From: Botrytis cinerea B05.10
Lineage: Eukaryota; Ascomycota; Leotiomycetes; Helotiales; Sclerotiniaceae
NCBI RefSeq assembly: GCF_000143535.2
Contig: NC_037312.1
Coordinates: 1,550,001-1,614,000 of the forward strand
Length of the DNA: 64,000 bases
Direction: 5' to 3'
Shown here: in pieces, positions 21,888-32,096 of the stretch
Numbering within the stretch: the stretch's first letter is position 1
Layout: each line of letters opens with the position of its first letter
Notes under the pieces: model-generated
Told to the model about the DNA's origin: nothing
The model's input: only the letters and a program-made list of their open reading frames with translations
The model's database searches: none
Made by a program: the position numbers and the translations under genes

Positions 21888-24800
21888 GCTAGCGAGATGT
21901 GCAGAGCATAAGGTACAGACAGATATATGCTTTTCGAATATTCCACCGAACGCCCTCGTTCAATGTTACAAAAATTGAGTTGGAACGGCCGAGCTGAAAG
22001 GATTGAGTAAAACGATCTCGAAATGATGTTGGAGGTCTTCTTGCGCGCGAATGGTTGCACTACATCTGACAGAAAGTTACCAAAAAAGATTTCCAGTGCT
22101 GCAGGTGACAGACAGGCCAGTGACATAGCTGGGGAGGATCAGCGAGTGGGAAACCGCGTGCGGGGTAAAGGCCCTGGCTGGTGCCTCTCGGATCCCTGAC
22201 ATGTTTCGTCGGGACCTCTTCCTCTTCCTTCCAGACACATCGGGCATCATGCCCCAAAGAGGTATCGGGACTCGATGAGTATTGGATACGAGATTCAGAG
22301 TTTGGGAGTGGAGATTCGAGGACGGCCGGCTCGTTGGGATTCTGGATGGATTGGGTGATCAGACGATAGAATTTCATTTGTACCATGCATATGCCAAATA
22401 CATATCCTGGCTAATGCATCGGTCTCGGAGAAACTTTTGGTGATTCACCAGGTGTCTGCTCGCAGGGCAACATGATTAGTATCGTGGCTTTGTTTTTCAG
22501 CTTGCAATGAGTTGCCATTGGTTCTTTTCTGCTATATACAGTACACAGCACTCGGGACTCCTTCGCTCACCAGGGGGGTTGCAATCGAACGGCGGTGACG
22601 CTGGGCAACGTGTACCGTATACCTAGTATCCTCGGGTATCATATTACGTGGGTGCTCGAGCAGAGTACCGAGAATCAGGGGGTCCATTTCAACGCTGCAA
22701 GTCTCATCCGTCTTCTTTGAGCTGGCTGCTGGTCTGCTGGGTGTCACCGAAGTAAGTCTCGAAGCGTCGAGCCCACAATCCAAGATCTTTACAGTAGGTT
22801 ATCCCATCTCCTCCATATCCATTTATCCACTGTCGACCACCTTGCACGTACCTGAAGGTAAGGTTGCACCGCAGAGAACATAATATTGATGGGCTAAAAA
22901 TTGGATATTCCCCAGTTTGGCGTAGGACAACAGATCCCCCGCGTTTTTGATATTGCCAGTCCGGAGCAAAGGGATCGCATCGGGATGATCTTATTGTGAT
23001 AGAAAGGTAAAGATGATAGCACGGCCCGGGACTGCTGAACCGACACTCTAATCTGTGATTGCTCGCATTGATTGGATCTCTGTGTTGTGAGAAAGGCGAT
23101 CACATTGCGTCTTTCTGTAAGGAAATATAGATTGTTAGAAGAAGTGGCGAGCGAAATCACATATCATAGATAGGTACGTGTGTCAGTGGTGTGTGTACAT
23201 AAGCGTATCGTATGGTCGGCGTAGCATTAGCATTAGCTATACACAGACTGAACAGATGAAGCATTTCACTGCCATTGCCATTACTAGGTACGTGTAGTTG
23301 GTGACAACGTGATGTCAGTAGCAGATAGTCCAAAGCTATTCGAGCATTGATCACCTTACCGCCTTATGTAGCAGTTCGTAGATTGAAATGATTTGGAAGA
23401 TTTATTATCATTGACCCATGAAAGGTACCTAATAAGCAATTCGTAAGCATGAAACAATGTCAAATTCCATCGTTATTCCAAATTATCAGAGCAAATTCTA
23501 GATAATTCCAAATCAGTAGATGTGCAACAAATCCAGAAATAGAAATACGATTGAATCACAGGATTATCACGAGACGGAGGGCGATGTTGACTGGTTGATT
23601 CCTATTCTTTCAGTGTTTGAGGATGTGTACAACAAGTAATAAGTAAGCTGGAGGCACATATGCATCGTTCTCGTCCAACATACATGCAACACGATCCTTC
23701 GCGCCGTGGTCTCCATCGCAATTACAACTGCCATCTAGAATAGCGACAGTCATGTGATGGCTGCCAAGAGTGAAATGAACGCAAATACGAGGTCGTGGTC
23801 TTCTGGTTTATGTTACGACGATAATTGCACGACAGCTTAGCATCGCCAGTGAAGAGAAGTGCAGTGAAATGAATTCGCTTTATCAATATCTTTTGACGCG
23901 AGTGTTGAGCCTTTGGATGTCAATTCAATTGACGAAGCTGGATTACAGTAGAGGTGGTTCCCGTTGTAATCCTACCAGCCACTTCGAAATGCCCCCTACC
24001 TATTGTTCTTATTTAAATATATACAAGTTACGTGTATGAACAACTGAATGTCCTTCTCCGCGAGCGAAGGGAACACAACGAACGTTCTTTCATACCATAG
24101 CATAATAAGCTCACTCGAAATCCTCGAAGCATGTAAAGCTGCCACAAGGCTTAAGACAATGAATGCAAACCCAGATGGTAGCTGGTGGTGCATTTCTCTC
24201 TAATGTGGCTTGTGCCTTGTGTGGCGCGAAGGGAAGAGGGAAGAGAAGAGAGAAAACTTGGAAGCAAACAGGCACAGAATTGGAGAGAGAGCATCATAAT
24301 GAATTCATAGGTACTTGATCACGCTTTCAAATGATGTCAACCCGCCACACAAAGTGGCTGAAAAGAGGGGCAACTTGGAAATGCGGGGACAGCCTTGGTA
24401 CGTTGTATGCTTCGTGCCAGTAAAAGATTCCTTCCTGACTGCAGGCACGGCAACATCAAACAGATCATTTGCGGGTCCCTGCCAACTTTATCTCTCTTTT
24501 GCCTTTTCGATTCTTGCTCATTCGATTTGGATGTCTGGCTGGCATTTGGTGCTTCCCCAAATAGCACACGAGTCCGCCATGAGAAGTGGAAGGCATCATA
24601 ATTTGCTGGAAGCTCCCGGTGTGTCGGTAGATCTTATTCACAAGTTTCATCATCCGTCACGAGAGGGATGGTAAATTGTCATCTTGGGGGTGATAGTTGG
24701 TAAACAGGATGGAAATGCAAGATTTCCTAGGTGCTTGCATCAATGCATACCTAGGCAATCTGTGTCAAAGCTAACCTGATGTGGATATGGAGAGCTTCTT

Positions 24801-25274
24801 TGAGGTCAGACCTTGGTATCAACAACAGAATTCACTCCACCACAATTTGGTCGTTGGTTGCGCCATCTTCCCGGCAATTTTTACATCATACAACGCGTTT
24901 GCTAGCCAATCAGCCAGCCTTCCAGCCCGTTATGAGACAATCAAACCAAGCTACAAGAGAATATCGAGCTTTCTGTGCATAGGCAAGTTGTGGAGGCTGA
25001 CGACATCGTTCATGTCGAATCCTACCCCTCAATTACCTTGATTTAGCTTGTCAAATACTTGTCAAAGATGTTTTTCGACCAAGTACCATGATACAAATAC
25101 TTCGCTCTCGCCATACTCCTTTTGACTCATTTCCCATATACTATTTACTTCTTGCTTAAGATACCCCTTAGTTCTCAAACTTAATTATCGCACTTTTACG
25201 TACACCAACAACCAGTTAACTTAACTACATACATATCACCCATCAAATATACTACAATCTTCAAATTCGCAATC
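21888..25274. other. 3.4-kb intergenic region, no supported gene
   Basis: Upstream region shared by the Zn2Cys6 gene (minus) and the His/Gly-rich repeat gene (plus). Several overlapping short frames exist without family features. One at 23996-24193 (minus) begins with a hydrophobic stretch but has no further support. A CCCCT element, the stress-response-element core, lies at about 25164, some 110 bases before the repeat-protein start. Confidence 0.45.
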
Positions 25275-28012
25275 ATGGACAAGATCAAGGCACTCCTGTA
25301 AGTTACCTTCTCTACACCTACCAATCGGGCAAATGCTAACCTTCGAATAGCCACGGCACTACTCCTGAACACGAGAAGGAAGTGAAGGAAGAGAAGAAGG
25401 CCGAGAAGATTGAGCAGAAAGAGGAGAAGAAGGCTGAAAAGCATGGAGCTGCTCACTCGAACGCTGGCGAAGGAAGCCATCTCGCAAAGGGCCCCCACTC
25501 GGAAACCAACCCACCCGCAGTCACCGATGCCAGCCATACATCCCATACCACCCACGCAAATCCCACAACAGCAGGTATAAGCCATGCATCAGGAGGGCTT
25601 GCTCAAGACAATGTTACTCACAGACCTAAAGATTCTGAATTTGGTTCAACCGCTACTGGATCAAATACACATGCTCATGGCATCGATTCTGCAGCTCGCA
25701 CACATGAAGCCGGGCTCACAGGACACAACACTAGAGATCCCCTTTCATCACACAATGCTGGTGTTCCATCAAACACTACTTCTGGCTTGGGTGGTGTCAC
25801 TAGCATTCCTTCAGGAAATGGATTAAACACTCATGGTAGAGATAACATCGGCAGTCACGGAAATTCCCACCTTGGAAGAGATGCAGCCGTTGGAAGTGGA
25901 GCAGTTGGTGCTGCAGGATTAGCTGAACATGAACATCGAAAGCATGAAAATACTAGTCTTGGATCCCATCCAACTCATGGTCATGCTGAGGGTTCTCACG
26001 GAACACACAACTCTGCTGCATTGAATGCCGCTGACCCAAGAGTTGATTCAGATTTGGATGGAAACCGTCTTCCAAACAAGACTTCATCTGGTTACGGTAC
26101 TAAAGATGCTTACGGCACAACCACAACTGGTTCCTCGGGGCATCACTTGGGTCGTGACGCTGCCGCAATCGGCACAGCAGGAGCTGTTGGAGAGGGCATT
26201 CACCATCATAACAACCAACACAATCAAGGTGGTATTCGAGAAACTACTGGGCCTCACACCACGGAGACTGCAAATCGTCTGGATCCCCACGTGAGCGGTT
26301 CCGGAGTTCCTACCGAAGATGCTCACACTCATCACGGACACGGTTCCCACTCCAGAGGTCTAGTTGAAGGTGGTGGGGCTGAGGAGGCTGACGGTGTTCA
26401 TGGTAGCAAGGGTACTTCTGCTGCTGCTGGTGTAGTTCCAGTCGGAGCTTACGAAGCTGGCCATGGACATAACACCACTGCCGGGCCACACTCGTCCAAC
26501 TTGGCCAATAAAACAGACCCACGAGTTGACAGTGATCTCTCAAAGCAACACGACCATCATTATGGACGTGATGCGGCTGTAGCTGGAGCTGTTGGTGGAG
26601 CTGCATATGAAGCCAACAAGCATCATCACAATTCCGCTAATACTACTGCTGGTCCTCACTCTTCAAATCTCGAGAATAAGGTTGATCCTCGAGTTGATAG
26701 CGATCTCTCAAAGCAACATGACCATCACTATGGACGGGATGCTGCTCTTGCTGGTGGAGCCGGAACTGCCGCATACGGGGCTGATAAACATCACCACAAT
26801 ACCGGAAACGCTACAGCTGGCCCCCATTCCTCAAATCTTGAGAACAAGGTGGACCCAAGGGTCGATAGTGATCGCTCTAAGGAAGGTCACCACTACGGCA
26901 GAGATGCCGCCCTTGCAGGAGGCGCTGCGGGAACAGCTTATGAAGCCAACAAGCATCACAACTCTCACGGTCTTGACCAAAAGCCTGTGGGCAAAGACCT
27001 TGGAGATAAGCTCCACGGTGTTGAGAGAAACCGTGGTGTCAACGGACCTACCGGATTTCCCCATGAGAGTGGTCACTCAACATCAGCTGGTCCAGTAGGA
27101 TCTGGTGTTCCAGGAGCTCCTCGCGGAAACGTCCAAGTCTCTGACAACACTCACGGCCATAACTCAAACATCGAGCCTCCACTTCATAACTCCACTGGCC
27201 CTGATCATATCTTCAGTGCTCCAGTCATGGATGATCCAGCAGCCAATGCTGCCCTTCGAGAGGGAAAGATTGACCAACATGAACATCGTCCTGGTGATGA
27301 AGGAGTTAGAGGAGTTGGACGTGATCACGGTGAAGATCACAGCTTCTCCACAGGTGGCGGACATGAACACAGCAAGAGTAGAGAATTAGATAATGAAATT
27401 AACTCTGCTCCATTGGGCAACACTTCAGGTTCCGGTTTGAAGCACGATAATCTAGCTGGTCACAACACCGCATCTGCTGGTACCACAGGCTTGAGCCACG
27501 GCTCTGGGCTCACCGGCCACAACACCACATCTACCGGTACTACTGGCTTGAACCACGGCTCTGGGCTCACTGGCCACAACACCACATCTACCGGTACCAC
27601 CGGTACTACTGGCTTGAGCCATGACTCTGGACTTACTGGCCACAACACCACATCTACTGGTTTGAACCATGGTTCTGGGCTCACCGGCCACAACACCACA
27701 TCCACTGGTACTACTGGCTTGAGCCATGGTTCTGGTCTTCACGGATCCGGTTTGACTGGTTACAACACCGGTGCTTCGGGTAACAATGTTACTGGTTTGA
27801 AGCATGATGTCGGTTTGACTGGAAACAACACTTCCACCGGTACCCCAGGCTTGAGCCACGGTTCAGGTCTCACTGGACATAACACAACCTCTTCTGGTCT
27901 CACCCATGGTTCTGGCTTGACCGGATCAACTGGTACCCATGGTCTTTCGGGCGAAAACAGATTGGGAGAGACTTCTGAGTTTGGAAACACCACCAACAAT
28001 CGAGTTTTGTAA
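25275..28012 (+). CDS. His/Gly-rich repeat protein with two tandem arrays
   Basis: Exons 25275-25297 and 25351-28012 give 894 residues, starting MDKIKALLHG; the 53-bp intron has GTAAGT and GAATAG ends. After a charged Lys/Glu helix-like segment the protein is extremely hydrophilic, dominated by His, Gly, Ser, Thr, Asn and Asp and almost lacking Cys and Trp. Residues from about 380 form three 56-residue units with core DPRVDSDLSKQHDHHYGRD followed by an Ala/Gly-rich stretch. A C-terminal array has about nine units of 16-26 residues with core GLSHGSGLTGHNTTSTG. No signal peptide or membrane segment is seen. DPRVDSD-containing hydrophilic proteins recur in ascomycetes; composition resembles hydrophilins or LEA-like stress proteins, so a role in desiccation or stress protection, or metal binding through His clusters, is inference. 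The composition is inconsistent with an enzyme. Confidence 0.85.
26483..26974 (+). repeat. Three tandem 168-bp in-frame units
   Basis: Units begin at 26483, 26651 and 26819 with GPHSSNL, each encoding 56 residues (the third is slightly shorter). Related degenerate units occur upstream around 26030-26300. Third-position differences between units show they are not a very recent duplication. Confidence 0.85.
27434..27945 (+). repeat. Short in-frame tandem array near the C-terminus
   Basis: About nine units of 48-78 bp encode variants of GLSHGSGLTGHNTTSTG. Several adjacent units are nearly identical at the DNA level, so copy number probably varies between strains. Confidence 0.85.
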
Positions 28013-29247
28013 ATGAAATCGACAGGCAGGCGAGCGGTCGATTAAATGATATTTATTATTCATGTGATTTATGATTATTATGATGATTTAATGGTTTCTT
28101 ATATTGTCTTATGCGGGCTTAAGGCTATCATGTATATTAGTTAGGTTTATTTATCTATGGAAGGGAACAAAATCAAAATGAGAATATTTACAAGATCTTG
28201 AATTTGTAAAATGAAATGTGATAAATTTAAATTGTTCATTGAGATTTATTAGATGCCTTCTCGAAGGATTTGAGTTAAAAGTAGGTAAAAACCAATTTAT
28301 AATCAGGAAAGACATTTGAATTATGAAAGAAATTCAAATGGATCCAAGAAACTCTTTCCTCGAAACTTTTCAAAAATATTCCTCCTATTTACACACCGCC
28401 CTCCTCGCCCCCCTCGCCCAGTTCCCAATCCAATCCCTATCCCCATCCCCCCTTCCCAAACCCCACGCCCCATCAACAAACAACTCACTCCCACCACATT
28501 CACACTTTCACACTCCACCTCCCATCCATTCCACAACCAATCTCACACAAGTAAGTGCCCTCCATTTTCTTTCCTTTCCGCATACGATATCCACTGTTGC
28601 ATTAAAGCATCAAAGCAAGCAAGTTATGTGATGTGGCTCGGGGACGCAAATGCGTCGTTTGAGATTCTGAGGGGGGGGGGGGGGGGGGGTTGCTGTCGCG
28701 TCGGAGTGAGTGAGTGAGTGAGTATATTGTATATTGTATCTGGACGAGCGGGGTTGTGGATATTGGGAGAGGGCGAGGGAAAAAAAGAGATGATGGATCA
28801 CAAGAAGAAGAAGAAGGAGAAGGAGAAGGAGAAGGAGGAGATAGATACGTGTATAGTGCGCATAGCAGCACATGCGCATGCACATACACATACACATACA
28901 CACACACAATTACCCAACCATAGTGATGGATCGAGAGCTCTTAGATTAGGTAGCGAGTGTTGTGAAAGCGAGCAAGGCCGTCGAAGGAGAAAAGGAGAAA
29001 CGATGGATGGATGGATGGATGGATGGATGGATGGACGAGGAGATTCACGGATTTAGGATTTGGTGGGGATTGTGAGGGGAGGGGAGGGGAGGGGTGAAGG
29101 ATGTATGTATATATGTATTTCCCTTTTCGATTCTTTTTTCTCATCATCTTTGAGGGGGTTTTAGTTTCTTTCAGCTCTGTTCCGACATCTTATTTCCTTA
29201 ATTCCTTGCCCCTTTTTCTTCTTCTCGGTCACTAATTGAATCTCGTG
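28013..29247. other. Intergenic, AT-rich then microsatellite-rich
   Basis: The first 300 bases are AT-rich 3' flank of the repeat protein. From about 28380 the plus strand becomes C-rich and G-poor. From 28671 to 29095 it carries a dense series of simple repeats, listed separately. Confidence 0.6.
28671..29095. repeat. Microsatellite cluster
   Basis: Within 425 bases lie a run of 19 G (28671-28689), GAGT repeats (28703-28723), AAG/AGG-type trinucleotide repeats (28802-28840), CA/CATA repeats (28870-28908), GGAT repeats (29002-29034) and GGGGA repeats (about 29077-29094). All are visible directly in the sequence. Confidence 0.9.
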
Positions 29248-29445
29248 ATGAATTATAAGGCTCGGAAAGGAATCAAGAAGACGCTTGTCAGCGCTACTGT
29301 TGATGATAAATGGATCGCGAAAATGGTAGGGAAGGTGACGAAGAAATTGGAAGAGGCGAAGGGAGATATTGGATATGCGGGTGATATCAAGGTTCCGTTG
29401 GGTCCTTGTAGATTAGGAGAGGAGGCAAGAGAGAGAGATGGATAG
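29248..29445 (+). CDS. Small basic protein, 65 residues, unknown function
   Basis: The frame begins MNYKARKGIKKTL and contains VDDKWIAKMVGKVTKKLEEA, an amphipathic, probably helical stretch, followed by GDIGYAGDIKVPLGPCR. Short ascomycete proteins ending in a GD[IV]GY-GDIPV-LGP-type motif are familiar to me, which is the main reason to believe this ORF. The frame opens upstream to a TTG, but the first ATG is used. It follows the microsatellite cluster; an upstream non-coding or coding exon is possible (a GTAAGT donor lies at about 28551). No signal peptide or cysteines of note. Function unknown. Confidence 0.5.
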   Translation: MNYKARKGIKKTLVSATVDDKWIAKMVGKVTKKLEEAKGDIGYAGDIKVPLGPCRLGEEARERDG

Positions 29446-29789
29446 AAGAGATGAGGTGTAAGACTGTTTATTGTATTGATAATGTAATTCAATGTAACTT
29501 GTATAGAATATTTTTAATCTAGTATAATGGGTAGCAAGAATATCCCAAAGTCTAAATATATTCGTAATATCCTTCCAAGTCCTAAGATCATGGTGGCAGC
29601 CCCTAAAGCAACCGAATATACACAAACCCATGAAGATTGTCGTAAACAGGCCTTAGGAGCGTAGCTAGACTTTCTTCTTATTAAATACTCCCTTCGAAGA
29701 AAAGAAACCAGTTCCAGTTAACATAACTTTATAGAAACCAAGATCTTACAAAGCTCTTTCAAATGCAATCCGTATCACATCATACTACA
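29446..29789. other. Short intergenic
   Basis: AT-rich 3' flanks of the small basic ORF (plus) and the FSH hydrolase (minus). Nothing else seen. Confidence 0.5.
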
Positions 29790-30705
29790 TCACAACCCTT
29801 CAGCCTCTCTCTCCTCTTCTACGGCACTTGCACACCACTTCACCAATCCCGCAATCTCATTCGAAACTTTCGACAACCTGGGAATATCATGACCACCCCC
29901 ATGATTCCAAACCTTCTTCTTTCCCGCACAGAAGCTCGCCAGATTCAACCCAGCCAACCGACGGGGGTCTTTCTGCCCATAAATATGTACGGTAGGGATC
30001 TGTATCTTCCATCCCTGAGGAACTTGTATTCCATATGGATTCTCCATGTCTACATTTTCCACGTTCAGAATTGAAGTTTTCTCCGCCTTTGTATTCCAAT
30101 AATCATCACCAGGCTTTGCCGTTTCGACCGACTTCGCGGTTGCGAAGAGTTCTTTTACGGATTGAGTTTCCAAATCTCGTGCAAAAATGGGAATCTCAAT
30201 ACCCAGATCTTCGATGATGGGTAATGGCATGCCTCCACAAATGAAAATGGCACAGCTGAATGGCACAGGAATATGCGGTCGGGTAACCTGATGATCTAGC
30301 AAGAACCCCGCGACGAGCGCACATCCTTGCGAAAAACACATTACACCATCGTAAGGACCATTTTTATCAATGTGTTCTTGGAGGAAGGAGTAGGATTCGC
30401 GGATGGCTGAGGGGTCTGAGGAGTGGTAATAGGCATAATATGGTGGGTTGAAGAAGAGGGATACACCGGCTGCGGGGGGAGATGTGTAGGGACCATCGAG
30501 GAAATCGAATGTATACGAGGGAGGAAGGAGATGGCGAAATGCCGCTGGCAGGTATGCGTTAGAACATGGGTTTATATGATGGAAATATATTGACCAAGAG
30601 TAATTTGGGTGAAAGTCGTCCCTGAGTAGGAGAGAATGACATACCAGATTGAATGGAAAAGATCTCAGCACTTGTGCCTTTTCCATGTAAACACAAAAAC
30701 CTCAT
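29790..30705 (-). CDS. FSH1-family serine hydrolase
   Basis: Exons 30705-30645 and 30544-29790 (intron 100 bp) give 271 residues. The start MRFLCLHGKGTSAEIF is the canonical N-terminus of this family, with LHG contributing to the oxyanion region. The nucleophile lies in VMCFSQGC (Ser92), replacing the usual GFSQG glycine with cysteine. The Asp is in IYGQKDP (Asp213) and the His in HGGGHDIPR (His239), so a full alpha/beta-hydrolase triad is present. Length matches family members such as yeast Fsh1-3, which are related to human OVCA2. Substrates are probably short acyl esters or thioesters; some fungal relatives work in polyketide clusters, but no synthase is nearby. No signal peptide, so cytosolic. 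It is followed on the same strand, after 1.4 kb, by the F-box-like gene. Confidence 0.9.
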
Positions 30706-32096
30706 CTTGGCCAAAGTTTGTGTATATATCGCGCGATTTGGATACTTCAGATAGATGACACAAAGTAGTATTGAATCTAAATATCCAAAATGCAAAAAAA
30801 GGAAACGGATATTAGTCTTGTCTTATATGTCATGATCCATTACGGCAAAGCACGCAAGACCTGTTGAATCGCAATAGAAGACTTCGGTGCTCGGTGTCCG
30901 ATCAAGTAGGTAGTCATTGTAACACCGCACACATCCCGCATCCTGACTGTGCTTGATGTGCTGTGCCAGCCATACCTGACGTGCGATAGCGTGTTAGAGG
31001 GATTCCTACCTTGGATGATGATGGAGAGTATGACGGATGCAATTACTTTTTTCCATTCGTTTGAATGTGCGCTTCTTCCCAATGGAGGATTCCATCTGTG
31101 CCATATACACTTGAAGGACCTTTTCGGACGAGAGAAAGGTGTATGGTAGCATCAATCCGAGCATGAAATATTCGGTGGTTTAGTGCTGTGCTCTCTCTGT
31201 GGAGCAGAGCGTCGATAAGATTCCGGAGTTTGTCGGTGGATTGGTGGATCGTGATAGGATGGATGTCTGTGCTGGGCCGAATTCTTAGTGGGCGTCGCGT
31301 TGCAGCTTGGAACTAGGTAGTAAGTAACCTTAGGGCACGAGAAAATCAATAAAACATCCATCTAGACGACATCTCCAACCCCCCTCCCCGTTGCTTCGCG
31401 ACTCTACAGAAAGCACGGCGTATCCGCATGTTCTGCGGTTGGAAGAAACAATACAGTATCTCCTGATGTCCGAGAAATGTGTGGTTGAAGATTACCACTT
31501 CCAGTGGAGGGCTATTTTTAGTGATATGGTATGGACATCGGAGTCGCGGAGTGTTGTATTATGGCCAGCTCTTGCTGGTTCAGTTGAGTTTGTGTGTGTC
31601 TCTGGATACTACTGTAGATTACGAGAAGGGTTCTTTGTACTGTGTGTTGCTTTTGACGGTCTCGCGTGGATTCTTACTTGATGGATGAATAGTTTCATTC
31701 TCCTGTTGCAATATCACTCAGTGGTGCTTTCCCTTGGAGCTTTTCATCACTTGAACATGGGCGTGTTGAAATTTTACACATACTACCTAAGCTACCTAAA
31801 ATATGGAAAGTTCCAATATCTTGTATGATTAATTATGATACTGCTCTTCCGGGTGTCCTCATCCTGTCTACCTTGAACATTATACACTTCAGTGCCCCCT
31901 TATATTCGAAAAATAACATTGCCAGCATGCCTTTCGGCCAGATCGAACCCTCTATACTTGCTACCGCTGCTGCTGTACATCCAAAGTGATATGCATACTA
32001 TGAAAGGTTGTAGACCATAAATCCTCGCTTGGAGAAAGCACAAACTTCCTAGTACACTGATTCGAGACTTAGATGAGAATCGAGTGTGCTCCTTCC
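30706..32096. other. Intergenic, no supported gene
   Basis: Lies between two minus-strand genes. The frame at 31391-31681 (plus) lacks an ATG start and recognisable features. No repeat of note. Confidence 0.45.

Noticed and set aside
27452..27859. 135-codon minus-strand repetitive frame
   Set aside because: Mirror of the repeat-protein codons; kept only as a curiosity in the findings.
28316..28717. Pro/His/Ser-rich open frames before the microsatellites
   Set aside because: Overlapping frames in a C-rich low-complexity segment; none shows conserved protein features.
28610..28909. Minus-strand Leu- or Ser-rich frames of about 100 codons
   Set aside because: Direct translations of microsatellites.
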